DNA of 64,000 bases. It comes from an uncultured Lachnospiraceae bacterium. GTDB taxonomy: Bacteria > Bacillota > Clostridia > Lachnospirales > Lachnospiraceae. Of this stretch, positions 56,189-64,000 are shown one piece after another. How positions within the stretch are numbered: position 1 is the first letter of the stretch; each line of letters starts with the position of its first letter. The position numbers and the translations under genes were made by a program. The notes below the pieces were generated by a model that made no database searches, was not told the DNA's origin, and worked only from the letters and a program-made list of their open reading frames with translations. The DNA lies in the NCBI GenBank assembly GCA_900317505.1, contig ONHB01000005.1:1-64000 (forward strand), given 5' to 3'.

Positions 56189-56997
56189 AAAAGAAATTTG
56201 GTGCCCAGGTTTTTATCAGCCTGATGCTTCTTATTATGTATGCGCCGATCCTGATTTTGGCGGTATACAGTTTTACAAGCTCGACCAATATTGGTGTGAT
56301 CCGGGATTTTTCCCTGCACAATTATGTGAAATTATTTACGACACCTGAGCTTGCCGATATGATAGGCGGATCTTTGCTTTTAGCTTTGGTAAGCTCTGTC
56401 CTGGCAACGATTTTCGGAACTGTCGGTGCGATTGGATTTTTCTATTCCAAAAAGCGGACACAGTCTGTTTTTTCGGCGATCAATCAGATTCCGGTTGTCA
56501 ATGCCGATGTTGTAACCGGTTTTTCTGTATGTATTTTACTTGTGATTGTTTTTGGCATGAGTAAGGATACCTATGTGCCGCTCGTGATCGGACATACCGT
56601 TTTGAGCGCGCCGTTTGTATATTTATCCGTCCTGCCCAAATTAAAACAGATGGATCCAAGTCTCTATGAGGCGGCACTGGATCTTGGCGCAAAGCCCGGA
56701 TATGCTTTGAGAAAGGTTATCATGCCGGAAATCGCATCCGGAATTGTCTCCGGTTTTGCTTTGGCGGTTACCTTATCTTTGGATGATTATTTTATTGCAA
56801 CCTATACAAAACCGGCAACCTTTGATACCATCAGTACCTATGTTGTTAATGCGACAAAGGGTTCACAGACAGAGATCAAGACAGCGCTCTGGGCATTGTC
56901 TACGATCATCTTTGTGCTGGTATTGTTGTTTGCCATCGTGATGAATCTGGTTTCCAACCGCGGAACCAAAGAAGAGGCAGGTGAGCGTGCGGCATGA
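56185..56997 (+). CDS. potC: Spermidine/putrescine ABC transporter permease
   Basis: A 270-aa membrane subunit with six helices; EAA loop EAALDLGAKPGYALRKVIMPE and the DDYFIATYTKPATFDT segment typical of PotC. The AGGAGG ribosome site lies within potB. The end overlaps the potD start by 4 bases. Confidence 0.94.
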   Translation: MKKKFGAQVFISLMLLIMYAPILILAVYSFTSSTNIGVIRDFSLHNYVKLFTTPELADMIGGSLLLALVSSVLATIFGTVGAIGFFYSKKRTQSVFSAINQIPVVNADVVTGFSVCILLVIVFGMSKDTYVPLVIGHTVLSAPFVYLSVLPKLKQMDPSLYEAALDLGAKPGYALRKVIMPEIASGIVSGFALAVTLSLDDYFIATYTKPATFDTISTYVVNATKGSQTEIKTALWALSTIIFVLVLLFAIVMNLVSNRGTKEEAGERAA

Positions 56998-58541
56998 TGA
57001 GATTTAAAAGAACTGTTTCAAGAAGAGCTTTATCTGCAAAAATAGCCGGAGCTTTTTGGGCTGTTATGTTTGCCGGAATGACTTCTTATGGTACCGGCCT
57101 TTTTGATGTCGCTGCCAAGGATAACGATGTTGTGACCCTGCGTGTCTGCAACTGGGAAGAGTATATCGATGAAGGCGACTGGGATGATGATGAGACGATC
57201 GAGCTTCCGGAAGGAGACATCATTGGTGTAAATCCGATGTACAAGGATTTTGAACAGTGGTATTACGATACCTATCATCAGAAGGTTAAAGTGGAATACA
57301 GCTGCTTTGGAACCAATGAAGAGCTGTACAACATGTTATCTCTGGGAAATGAATATGATGTTGTATGTCCTTCGGAATATATGATCATGAAGCTGATGGC
57401 TGAGGATCAACTGGTCCCGTTTTCCGATACTTTTTTTGATGAAAGCGTTGATGAAAATTACTATATAAAGGGTGTTTCGCCTTTTATCAGAAATGCCTTT
57501 GAGACCAATGAGATCAACGGTGAGACATGGAGCAAATATGCTGCCGGATATATGTGGGGGGTTACCGGTATTGTATACAATCCACAGGAGGTCAGCAAAG
57601 AGGATGCTTCTACCTGGAATATTCTGACGGATAAAAGATATTTCCGCCGTGTTACGATCAAGGACAATGTCAGGGATGCGTATTTTGCGGCAGTCGGTGC
57701 CATAAAGGGAGATCTGCTGACTTCGGATGATTTTATCAATGATCCCGATTATCATCAAAATCTGGCAACGGAAATGAATGACCTGTCACCGGAAAATTTG
57801 GAGGAGGCACTTGATTATCTCCAGAAATCCCGTGACAATGTGTATTCCTTTGAAACAGACAGTGGTAAAGCTGATATGATGTCCGGAAAAGTAGTAGCCG
57901 GATATCAGTGGTCTGGAGATGCGGTCTATACTCTGGATCAGGCGGAGGAGGATGATTTTTATCTGAATTTTGCCGTACCAAAGGAAAGCACCAACCTGTA
58001 TTTTGACGGTTGGGTCATGCTGAAAAAAGGCATTCAGGATGATGCTAAAAAACAGCAGGCCGCGGAAGCGTTTATCAACTTTGTTTCCAGACCCGACAAT
58101 GCTGTCAGAAATATGTATTACATTGGATATACCTCTGTTATTTCCGGTGGGGATGACAATACGGTGTTTGATTATCTGGACTATAATTATGGGGTGGATG
58201 ATGAGAGCGAAGATGTGGATGTTATGGAGTATCCGCTTGGATATTTCTTTTCCGGGGATGCGGATGATCCGGATTATGTGCTGATTACCGACAGCGAGCA
58301 GGCTGAAAGACAGCTTGGTGCCCAGTATCCATCTGACGATGTGATGAACCGGAGTGCCGTTATGAGGTATTTTGATACTGAAGAAAATGCAGCCGTCAAC
58401 CGGATGTGGATTGAGGTGCGCTGCTACAATATCAAGAATGTTCCTGCTTATATCTGGGTTGTGGTTGTAGTGGCTGTTATTGCTGCAATCGCGGTTTTGA
58501 TCCGGGGGAAGATTGTGGAACGCAGTATGAAGAGAAAATAA
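56994..58541 (+). CDS. potD: Polyamine-binding protein with C-terminal membrane anchor
   Basis: A 515-aa binding protein of the PotD/PotF family: VVTLRVCNWEEYIDEG opens domain 1, followed by the hallmark YDVVCPSEYMI, YMWGVTGIVYN and the ligand-site region AGYQWSGDAVY. It lacks a lipobox. Instead there is an N-terminal signal-like helix (about 15-40) and a C-terminal transmembrane helix (about 483-503) with a basic tail, so it should be tethered from its C-terminus. It is about 150 residues longer than E. coli PotD, partly an acidic insertion (DYNYGVDDESEDVDV). It captures spermidine or putrescine for PotABC. Confidence 0.92.
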   Translation: MMRFKRTVSRRALSAKIAGAFWAVMFAGMTSYGTGLFDVAAKDNDVVTLRVCNWEEYIDEGDWDDDETIELPEGDIIGVNPMYKDFEQWYYDTYHQKVKVEYSCFGTNEELYNMLSLGNEYDVVCPSEYMIMKLMAEDQLVPFSDTFFDESVDENYYIKGVSPFIRNAFETNEINGETWSKYAAGYMWGVTGIVYNPQEVSKEDASTWNILTDKRYFRRVTIKDNVRDAYFAAVGAIKGDLLTSDDFINDPDYHQNLATEMNDLSPENLEEALDYLQKSRDNVYSFETDSGKADMMSGKVVAGYQWSGDAVYTLDQAEEDDFYLNFAVPKESTNLYFDGWVMLKKGIQDDAKKQQAAEAFINFVSRPDNAVRNMYYIGYTSVISGGDDNTVFDYLDYNYGVDDESEDVDVMEYPLGYFFSGDADDPDYVLITDSEQAERQLGAQYPSDDVMNRSAVMRYFDTEENAAVNRMWIEVRCYNIKNVPAYIWVVVVVAVIAAIAVLIRGKIVERSMKRK

Positions 58542-58559
58542 GATATGGTGATTTATGAT

Positions 58560-58605
58560 AACCCCTTTTGCTGGATGAAAGTCTGGAGGAAGGGGTTTTT
58601 GTAGT
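58560..58605 (+). terminator. Terminator of pot operon
   Basis: AACCCCTT pairs with AAGGGGTT, followed by TTTTT. From 58606 to 58867 I see only AT-rich sequence with two copies of ACAGGGCAAAT (near 58682 and 58732) and no gene. Confidence 0.8.
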
Positions 58606-58867
58606 ATAGGGTGTTTATATTATGTTGAAGTTGAAAATAGTAGCAAAGCAAATAAAGCTATGCTGAACTGAGAATCGATAAACAGGGCAAATGGCAAAGG
58701 AAATGAGAATTATGCCCATGGAAGATAGAAGAACAGGGCAAATAAACAGAAAACAACAATTTTACCTTCATTTTACAGAATAAAAATATGGCATTTATAT
58801 ATCACTGTTACAATATTAATAATATTTGTAAAAACAATACTAGTTCAAAAATTTTTAAACTTGCAAA

Positions 58868-60067
58868 GTGACAAAAATGAGAATGAAGAAAAAAGTTTTC
58901 CAGACGGAAAAGCTAAACGAAATCCGACAACAGCAGAAAAGAAGCTTCCTTATTTTCCCAGCAATTATGATCGTGCTGTTGATATGGGGCGGACCGGCAA
59001 ACATTGCGCAGTTAAATAAGGATAACTTTGTGACTGGCATGATCTGCATTGTGTTTCTGCTTATTTTTTGCTCGGCAATGCTTGGGATTATTCCTTTTTA
59101 TATGATATATATCAGGCTGCAGGGGCAGAAAAAGCAGGTACTTGAAAACAGTTCATTTATCACAGTTGATAATTTGGACTATTATCGGGATAAGCTTGAA
59201 GAAGTTTCGCCCGGCGCCATCAGTATGCTGGAAGATCTGCGTATCGAGTCGGACAAGGATATAGCGGCCAGTATCCTGCATTATGAAATGCTTGGCCTGA
59301 TACGGCAGACAGAAGCCGGATATGAAAAGATAAATGGAATTGATCTTCAGGATGTAGGACTGCGGGAAAGTGACCGGTATCTGATCGGTCATCTGGAAAA
59401 AGGCGACTGGAAACAGGGACCGGTTGTGCAGGCGTGGGAGCAACAGGCTGTTTTAGAAATAAAAGAAGCCGGTTGGATCACGGAACGTTTTCGGAGTAAA
59501 AGGGACATTGAAAAAACAAATAGAAGAGAAAGCAAAATAGTATGGCTCTGGCTTGTAGTCCTGATTGTTTTCTGCCTGGCAGTTTCTATGGGAATGCTGA
59601 GGGAAAGGCTTCGGGATACCATGTCGCAGGAGCAGTTTGAAAAAATTCCACAGGCAGTGTTTGTGCTCGGAGATATTCAGCAGCAAGTGCTGGATGGGCT
59701 GTATGAAAATCAGGCTTTTGGAGCATTTAGTAAGCAGATGCTTACCAGTCCGGATTATTTGTGGAAGCTGACGCTTGTGGTTGTCCTGGATTGCATATTC
59801 CTTCTGCTTTTTCTCTTTCCTGTCTTGTATATGAAATTCGGACAGGGACGGATACGGGAGCAGTCACCGTATAAGAGAACGAAAGCCGGCGAGATTTACA
59901 CAGAATATATTTTTGGAATGAAAAATTTTATTCATGATTATTCCAACCTGAGTGAAGTGGAAAAGGATGCGCTGGTGTTGTGGGATGATTACCTGATTTA
60001 TGCAGTTGTACTGGAAGAAAATAAAAAGATTGTGGAAGAAATCATGAGAAGGAGAGCAGAAATATGA
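58868..60067 (+). CDS. LemA-associated membrane protein, 399 aa
   Basis: A protein with two N-terminal helices (about 27-47 and 57-82), a cytoplasmic domain (about 90-215), two further helices (about 222-242 and 300-322) and a C-terminal domain. The layout and the LemA partner resemble the C-terminal half of DUF2207-type proteins, without their extracellular beta domain. The start is uncertain: GTG 58868, ATG 58877 and ATG 58883 all lack a clear ribosome site. Its stop overlaps the LemA start by 4 bases. Function unknown. Confidence 0.65.
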   Translation: MTKMRMKKKVFQTEKLNEIRQQQKRSFLIFPAIMIVLLIWGGPANIAQLNKDNFVTGMICIVFLLIFCSAMLGIIPFYMIYIRLQGQKKQVLENSSFITVDNLDYYRDKLEEVSPGAISMLEDLRIESDKDIAASILHYEMLGLIRQTEAGYEKINGIDLQDVGLRESDRYLIGHLEKGDWKQGPVVQAWEQQAVLEIKEAGWITERFRSKRDIEKTNRRESKIVWLWLVVLIVFCLAVSMGMLRERLRDTMSQEQFEKIPQAVFVLGDIQQQVLDGLYENQAFGAFSKQMLTSPDYLWKLTLVVVLDCIFLLLFLFPVLYMKFGQGRIREQSPYKRTKAGEIYTEYIFGMKNFIHDYSNLSEVEKDALVLWDDYLIYAVVLEENKKIVEEIMRRRAEI

Positions 60068-60618
60068 TGTTCTGGATAATTGGAATCGTTGTTGTGGCAG
60101 GATTGATTGGAATATTTGTGGTAAAAGGCTACAATAGTCTGGTGGTATTAAAAAACCGGGTTGAAAATCAGGCGGCACAAATTGACGTGCAACTGAAGCG
60201 GAGGGCAGATCTGATTCCCAATATCCTTGAAACGACAAAAGGATATGCACGCTATGAACAGGATACGCTGAAAAGTATCACACAATTAAGGACACAGATT
60301 TTATCAGCAGAAGATATCACCGCCTCCTACCAGGCGTCAGAAAAACTTGGAAAATTTACCAGTCAGATTTTTGCAGTTGGAGAACAATATCCGGACCTGA
60401 AAGCCAATGCTAACTTTTTACAGCTTCAGAAGGAACTGTCTGAGACCGAAGATAAGATCAGTAAAGCAAGGCAGTTTTACAATGATACTGTTACCAAATA
60501 CAACGACGCGATCATGATATTTCCCAATTCGCTTCTTGCCGGATTGTTTGGATTTCACCGGATCGCACTTTTAGAAGTGCAGGCATCTGAAAAAGAAGCA
60601 ATAAAAATAGAAGTATAA
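60064..60618 (+). CDS. lemA: LemA family protein
   Basis: A 184-aa protein with an N-terminal transmembrane helix (about 3-22) and the conserved LemA opening KGYNSLVVLKNRVENQAAQIDVQLKRRADLIPN, then a long helical bundle to about residue 150. The family is anchored in the membrane with the domain outside; its function is not known. It is coupled to the upstream membrane protein. Confidence 0.93.
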   Translation: MMFWIIGIVVVAGLIGIFVVKGYNSLVVLKNRVENQAAQIDVQLKRRADLIPNILETTKGYARYEQDTLKSITQLRTQILSAEDITASYQASEKLGKFTSQIFAVGEQYPDLKANANFLQLQKELSETEDKISKARQFYNDTVTKYNDAIMIFPNSLLAGLFGFHRIALLEVQASEKEAIKIEV

Positions 60619-60682
60619 AAAAACGAATTGTGCCAATAATAAAAAAGTATCAATAACATATTTGCTTAAAGGAGGCTTTTTT

Positions 60683-61006
60683 ATGGCACAATTAACATGT
60701 GGTGTTATCACCTGTGGATACAATAAGGAAAGAAGCTGCTGTAAGGGTGATATCATGGTAGGTGGTGCATCTGCAGTAAAAGAAAACGAGACAAGATGCG
60801 ATTCATTCCGTCGCGAAAACTGTGACTGCTATACCAGTGCCCTCGATCATCCCTGCCAGACGATCAGCATTGACTGCGAGGCTTCAAAGTGTAAGTACAA
60901 TTCCAATTACAAATGTCATGCAGACCGTGTAAACATTGAAGGAACCAGAGCGACTGAATGCCGTGATACACTTTGCGGAACCTTTGAATGTGAAGGTTGC
61001 AAGTAA
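60683..61006 (+). CDS. DUF1540 domain protein
   Basis: A 107-aa cysteine-rich protein with two DUF1540 repeats: one near the N-terminus (LTCGVITCGYNKERSCC) and one in the second half (IDCEASKCKYNSNYKC). Regular Cys pairs suggest metal binding. The start at 60683 follows AAAGGAGG; the ATG at 60662 lacks a site. DUF1540 proteins are common in spore-forming clostridia; their role is unknown. The infC promoter begins 9 bases after its stop. Confidence 0.88.
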   Translation: MAQLTCGVITCGYNKERSCCKGDIMVGGASAVKENETRCDSFRRENCDCYTSALDHPCQTISIDCEASKCKYNSNYKCHADRVNIEGTRATECRDTLCGTFECEGCK

Positions 61007-61014
61007 AAAAACAG

Positions 61015-61043
61015 TTGACATGATGTTTATGCCATGATATTAT
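61015..61043 (+). promoter_or_regulatory. Promoter of infC-rpmI-rplT
   Basis: TTGACA (61015-61020) and TATTAT (61038-61043), 17 bases apart. Confidence 0.85.
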
Positions 61044-61049
61044 ATCTGA

Positions 61050-61231
61050 TGTGTGAGAACACGAGAAAGCAGAGTATCCACTCTCACCCTGCGGCGATTG
61101 GGCTTCAGGCGTCAGACATTTTATCCGGTAGTTTATGTTTGTCAGAGGTGGATATGTATGTATCCACCTTTTTTTGTGCGGGTGGAAGTCGCGCAAACTA
61201 TCGGTCGAATTCTTTATGGAGGTACAAAACC
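61050..61231 (+). promoter_or_regulatory. infC operon leader with attenuator
   Basis: A leader of about 180 bases. GGTGGATA (61147-61154) pairs with TATCCACC (61161-61168) and is followed by seven T, a clear internal terminator before infC. In Firmicutes this operon is repressed by ribosomal protein L20 binding its leader; the position and terminator fit that mechanism, but I did not trace the L20-binding fold itself. Confidence 0.7.
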
Positions 61232-61738
61232 ATTAACGATTTATTCATTAACGAACAGATTAGAGACAAAGAAGTACGAGTGGTTTCGGAAAACGGGGAA
61301 CAGTTAGGTATCATGTCTGCAAGAGATGCTTTACAGAAAGCTGAAGAGGCCGGACTTGATTTAGTAAAAATTGCTCCAAACGCAAAGCCCCCGGTTTGTA
61401 AAATTGTAGATTACAGCAAATACAAATATGAGCAGGCCAGAAGAGAAAAAGAAGCAAAGAAAAAACAGAAGACAGTTGAGGTCAAAGAAATCCGTTTATC
61501 TCCCAATATTGATACCAATGACCTGAATACCAAGATGAACGCGGCTAAGAAATTCATCACCAAAGGAGACAAGGTTAAAGTCACACTTCGTTTCCGTGGT
61601 CGTGAGATGGCACATATGAACAGCAGCAAGCATATCCTTGATGACTTTGCAGAAGGGCTTTCTGAAATCGCAGTTGTTGAAAAGCCTGCAAAAGTAGAAG
61701 GAAGAAGCATGACGATGGTGCTTGCTGAAAAACGTTAA
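61232..61738 (+). CDS. infC: Translation initiation factor IF-3, ATT start
   Basis: A 168-aa factor that binds the 30S subunit and checks start codons. The reading frame is open further upstream, but IF-3 homology begins at INDLFINEQIRDKEVRVV, where an ATT codon (61232) lies 9 bases after GGAGG. ATT is the known, self-regulating start of infC in many bacteria, because IF-3 discriminates against it. The linker KYKYEQARREKEAKKKQKTVEVKEIRL-type region and the C-terminal domain are complete. Confidence 0.94.
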   Translation: MNDLFINEQIRDKEVRVVSENGEQLGIMSARDALQKAEEAGLDLVKIAPNAKPPVCKIVDYSKYKYEQARREKEAKKKQKTVEVKEIRLSPNIDTNDLNTKMNAAKKFITKGDKVKVTLRFRGREMAHMNSSKHILDDFAEGLSEIAVVEKPAKVEGRSMTMVLAEKR

Positions 61739-61799
61739 TTTGTTTTTAACTGAGTATAAAATGCAGTTAAAATAGATACAAAACCAGGAGGGAATTAAG

Positions 61800-61997
61800 A
61801 TGCCAAAAATTAAAACAAACAGATCTGCAGCAAAACGTTTCAAAATTACAGGAACCGGAAAATTAAAAAGAAATAAAGCTTATAAACGTCACATCTTAAC
61901 CAAAAAGTCAGCTAAAACTAAGAGAAATCTTAGAAAACCGGCTATGACAGATGCAACAAACGTAAAGAACATGAAAAAGATTTTACCTTACATTTAA
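61800..61997 (+). CDS. rpmI: Ribosomal protein L35
   Basis: A 65-aa very basic protein of the large ribosomal subunit. The opening [20 protein letters not shown] and the [15 protein letters not shown] segment are diagnostic. AGGAGG precedes the ATG. It lies between infC and rplT in the conserved operon. Confidence 0.97.
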   Translation: MPKIKTNRSAAKRFKITGTGKLKRNKAYKRHILTKKSAKTKRNLRKPAMTDATNVKNMKKILPYI

Positions 61998-62020
61998 TGA
62001 TTGGTTAGGAGGAAGAAAAA

Positions 62021-62377
62021 ATGGCAAGAATTAAAGGCGGTTTAAACGCAAAAAAGAAACATAACAGAGTATTAAAACTGGCTAAAGGATACAGAGGAGC
62101 AAGATCTAATCAGTACAGAGTTGCAAAACAGTCTGTAATGAGAGCATTAACATCTTCATATGCTGGACGTAAACAGAGAAAACGTCAGATGAGACAGTTA
62201 TGGATCGCTCGTATCAATGCAGCAGCAAGATTAAACGGTTTAAGCTACAGCAAATTTATGTACGGTTTAAAATTAGCAGAAGTTGAAATCAACAGAAAAA
62301 TGCTTGCAGAAATGGCAGTAAACGATGCTGAAGGATTTAAAGCTTTAGCAGAGCTTGCAAAAACTAAAATTGCATAA
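62021..62377 (+). CDS. rplT: Ribosomal protein L20
   Basis: A 118-aa basic protein of the large subunit, needed early in 50S assembly. The start [26 protein letters not shown] and the [21 protein letters not shown] segment are diagnostic. It is also the expected repressor of its own operon. AGGAGG precedes the ATG. Confidence 0.98.
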   Translation: MARIKGGLNAKKKHNRVLKLAKGYRGARSNQYRVAKQSVMRALTSSYAGRKQRKRQMRQLWIARINAAARLNGLSYSKFMYGLKLAEVEINRKMLAEMAVNDAEGFKALAELAKTKIA

Positions 62378-62400
62378 TTATATTGTTATGTGAGATAATA

Positions 62401-62432
62401 GACGCAGTGTCGCGAGGCACTGCGTTTTTTGC
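62401..62432 (+). terminator. Terminator of infC-rpmI-rplT
   Basis: ACGCAGTG pairs with CACTGCGT, followed by TTTTTT. Confidence 0.9.
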
Positions 62433-62471
62433 TTTTGTTGGGATTTGGTGTGGGGAGTTCTGGCAGATACA

Positions 62472-62672
62472 GGGATTTTTCCAAATGGACTGCGATGTAT
62501 AAGATGTGCTAATTATTTTGCGGAAGATGTCTGATTGACGGACGCAAGCGGTGCGCATGGACATCCATGTCCGAGCGCACCTTTCGCAGCATCCTTGCTG
62601 CGAATTGCTGAAACCGGGCAAAATAATAAGTACATCTAATACATCTTTCGTCAAAATTTGGAAAAATTCCCG
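62472..62672. repeat. Long structured inverted repeat, different type
   Basis: Arms 62472-62521 and about 62617-62672 pair over some 50 bases with a few bulges (GGGATTTTTCCAAAT with ATTTGGAAAAATTCCC outside; AATTATTTTGC with GCAAAATAAT inside). The central 95 bases contain two tight hairpins: GGTGCGC/GCGCACC enclosing the GGACAT/ATGTCC pair (about 62550-62581), and CGCAGCA/TGCTGCG (62586-62603). It fills the rplT-pepD gap and contains no supported ORF. Its loops do not match the elements at 4721 and 43540. Confidence 0.75.
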
Positions 62673-62716
62673 TCCCCTGCAAATTATAATAAGACAATCT
62701 AAGAAAGGAACCAACC

Positions 62717-64000
62717 ATGCTAGAAAAATATCAGCCTCAAAAAGTATTCCACTACTTTGAACAAATATGCCAGATACCTCATCCATCCTATCACTGCGAA
62801 GCCATCAGCAACTATCTGATGAACTTTGCCAAAGAACATGGACTGGAGGCTTATCAGGATCAATTTTACAACGTGATCATTATAAAAGAAGCATCAGCAG
62901 GTAAAGAAGAGCTTGAACCAATCATGATACAGGGCCATATGGATATGGTCACCGTAAAAGATGACGGCGTCCAAATTGACATGCAGAAAGAGGGACTGAA
63001 GCTTGCTGTAGATGGCGATTATATCTATGCCAAAGGAACCAGTCTGGGAGGCGATGACGGCATTGCCATTGCTTACGGATTGGCACTTTTAGACGATGAT
63101 ACCCTGAGCCTGCCACGTATCGAGCTTGTTGTGACAACCGAAGAAGAGGTTGGTATGGAAGGAGCAACGGGAATTGACCTGTCTGTCTGCAAAGCCAACC
63201 GTATGCTCAATCTGGATTCGGAAGATGAAGGAGAGTTTGTCGTTGCCTGTGCCGGCGGTATGCGGGTTCATGCGGACATGGAAGCAGGAAAAAAGCTTCC
63301 TATGACAGAAAATGAACTTTTATATTGTATTGAAGTTGGTGGCCTTACTGGAGGACATTCGGGAACAGAGATCATCCGTCATAGTGCCAATGCCAGTAAA
63401 GTGCTTGGCAGCGTATTGCAGGGTCTGTGGATGATGGATTGTCCGTTTATGCTGATGGATTTAGAAGGTGGAACCAAGGATAATGCAATTCCGATTTATG
63501 CAAAAGCTCTGATTGCTGTATCAAAAGAAAAGAAAGAGCAGATCAATGCAAATATTGATAAAATGTATGAGGAATTTAGAAAGCAATATGAAGCCACAGA
63601 TCCGGATGGATATGTTAAATGCTGTGAAGTAGAGCCTGCTAACTGGAACGATATGCAAAGTGGCTTGCAGAATACTGTACAGAATGATACGGGCAATACT
63701 ATGCAAAACATTGTACAAAATGATGCAGGTAATACTATGCAAAATACTGTGCGAGATGATGCAGGCAACACTATGCAAAACACCGTGCGGAATGATGTAG
63801 CCAATACTATGAAAAACACTATGCAGAATGATGCAAAGAATAATACACAGAATATAAAAAAAGAAATCCGGCTTTTTTCAAAAGAGCGTACCAGACAGAT
63901 CATTGACTTTCTCTGCGAGGTTCCAAACGGCGTCCAGAGCATGTGCGTAGAAATGCCGGAGCTTCCGCAGACTTCCCTGAATCTGGGCATTATGAAAGGT
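62717..64000 (+). CDS. pepD: Aminoacyl-histidine dipeptidase (PepD-like, M20), partial, with internal repeats
   Basis: The frame is open from the ATG at 62717 (AAAGGAA upstream) to the right edge, 428 codons. It is a zinc dipeptidase of the M20/PepD group: metal residues in MIQGHMDMV, the bridging Asp in GGDDGIA, the catalytic Glu pair in TTEEEVGMEGA, and the dimerisation region GGLTGGHSG. At about residues 313-380, between the lid domain and the conserved SKERTRQIIDFLCEVPNG, lies an Asn/Gln-rich insert of about five 12-residue repeats (NTMQNTVRNDAG). The family normally has no such insert. The C-terminal part is cut off by the window. It cleaves dipeptides in the cytoplasm. Confidence 0.9.
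   Translation, partial: MLEKYQPQKVFHYFEQICQIPHPSYHCEAISNYLMNFAKEHGLEAYQDQFYNVIIIKEASAGKEELEPIMIQGHMDMVTVKDDGVQIDMQKEGLKLAVDGDYIYAKGTSLGGDDGIAIAYGLALLDDDTLSLPRIELVVTTEEEVGMEGATGIDLSVCKANRMLNLDSEDEGEFVVACAGGMRVHADMEAGKKLPMTENELLYCIEVGGLTGGHSGTEIIRHSANASKVLGSVLQGLWMMDCPFMLMDLEGGTKDNAIPIYAKALIAVSKEKKEQINANIDKMYEEFRKQYEATDPDGYVKCCEVEPANWNDMQSGLQNTVQNDTGNTMQNIVQNDAGNTMQNTVRDDAGNTMQNTVRNDVANTMKNTMQNDAKNNTQNIKKEIRLFSKERTRQIIDFLCEVPNGVQSMCVEMPELPQTSLNLGIMKG
63671..63858 (+). repeat. 36-base tandem repeat inside pepD
   Basis: About five imperfect units of 36 bases, beginning AATACTATGCAAAA and ending in GATGCAGGC. Unit starts are near 63695, 63731, 63767 and 63803, with a partial first unit from 63671 and a degenerate last one to 63858. 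Each unit encodes 12 residues and keeps the reading frame. Confidence 0.85.

Noticed and set aside
62530..62620. Possible hammerhead-type ribozyme in the rplT-pepD repeat (CTGATTGA ... CTGAAAC)
   Set aside because: The core does not match CUGANGA and GAAA at the required positions, and the stem arrangement is wrong.

Overview
The window looks like a chromosome segment of a gut-type clostridium, most likely Lachnospiraceae. Supporting signs are a moderately AT-rich Gram-positive gene style with strong GGAGG ribosome sites, a threonyl T-box, an AUU-started infC, a meso-DAP dehydrogenase, an HD-GYP receptor, lipoprotein solute-binding proteins, and a cassette I associate with Lachnospiraceae-specific DUF5717/DUF5716 proteins. 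The species cannot be fixed from the sequence alone.

Layout. 1-1860: minus-strand small genes that look like the end of an integrated filamentous phage (inovirus-like: ssDNA-binding candidate, small ORFs, major-coat-like peptide, secreted protein running off the left edge), next to a tRNA-Gly(GCC) at 2036-2107. 2160-2485: a type I toxin-antitoxin locus with a 28-aa holin-like toxin and an overlapping antisense RNA. 2779-4648: a membrane protein and a MATE exporter. 4721-4988: a long structured inverted repeat. 5189-10681: a GntR regulator followed by D-2-hydroxyacid dehydrogenase, AEC transporter, NhaC antiporter (broken by an amber codon) and an aminotransferase, which together suggest amino acid / 2-oxo acid / hydroxy acid interconversion. 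10762-12808: a GH5-type lipoprotein split by a homopolymer frameshift. 13023-20349: HD-GYP receptor, beta-CASP nuclease, thyA-folA, ilvE and a SpoIID/peptidoglycan-binding protein. 20365-21465: a CobD/HisC-like aminotransferase. 21563-28407: a four-gene cassette of unknown function (large beta plus alpha-solenoid protein, Hsp70/actin-like protein, TPR-like protein, membrane coiled-coil protein).

28552-30948 is a polar amino acid ABC importer; purF, a DUF4143-type ATPase and purB follow; then bioY-bioB behind a BirA-box promoter; a GT4 glycosyltransferase; an AT-rich segment carrying one 940-aa zinc-finger/metallophosphoesterase protein of unknown role; a LysR regulator; a second copy of the structured inverted repeat (43540-43757); purA; an Rpn-family nuclease; a membrane pseudokinase; a SEC-C protein; T-box-thrS; citrate synthase; ddh; potABCD; a LemA pair; a DUF1540 protein; infC-rpmI-rplT; a third, different structured inverted repeat; and a PepD-like dipeptidase with internal 12-residue repeats that runs off the right edge.

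Most genes are housekeeping and co-directional (+). The parts that deserve a second look are the two diverged copies of a nested hairpin element whose stems covary while its loops are conserved, the inovirus-like remnant, the Hsp70-like/solenoid cassette, the solitary phosphoesterase, and several broken or unusual genes (nhaC amber, GH5 poly-C frameshift, pepD minisatellite, pseudokinase).
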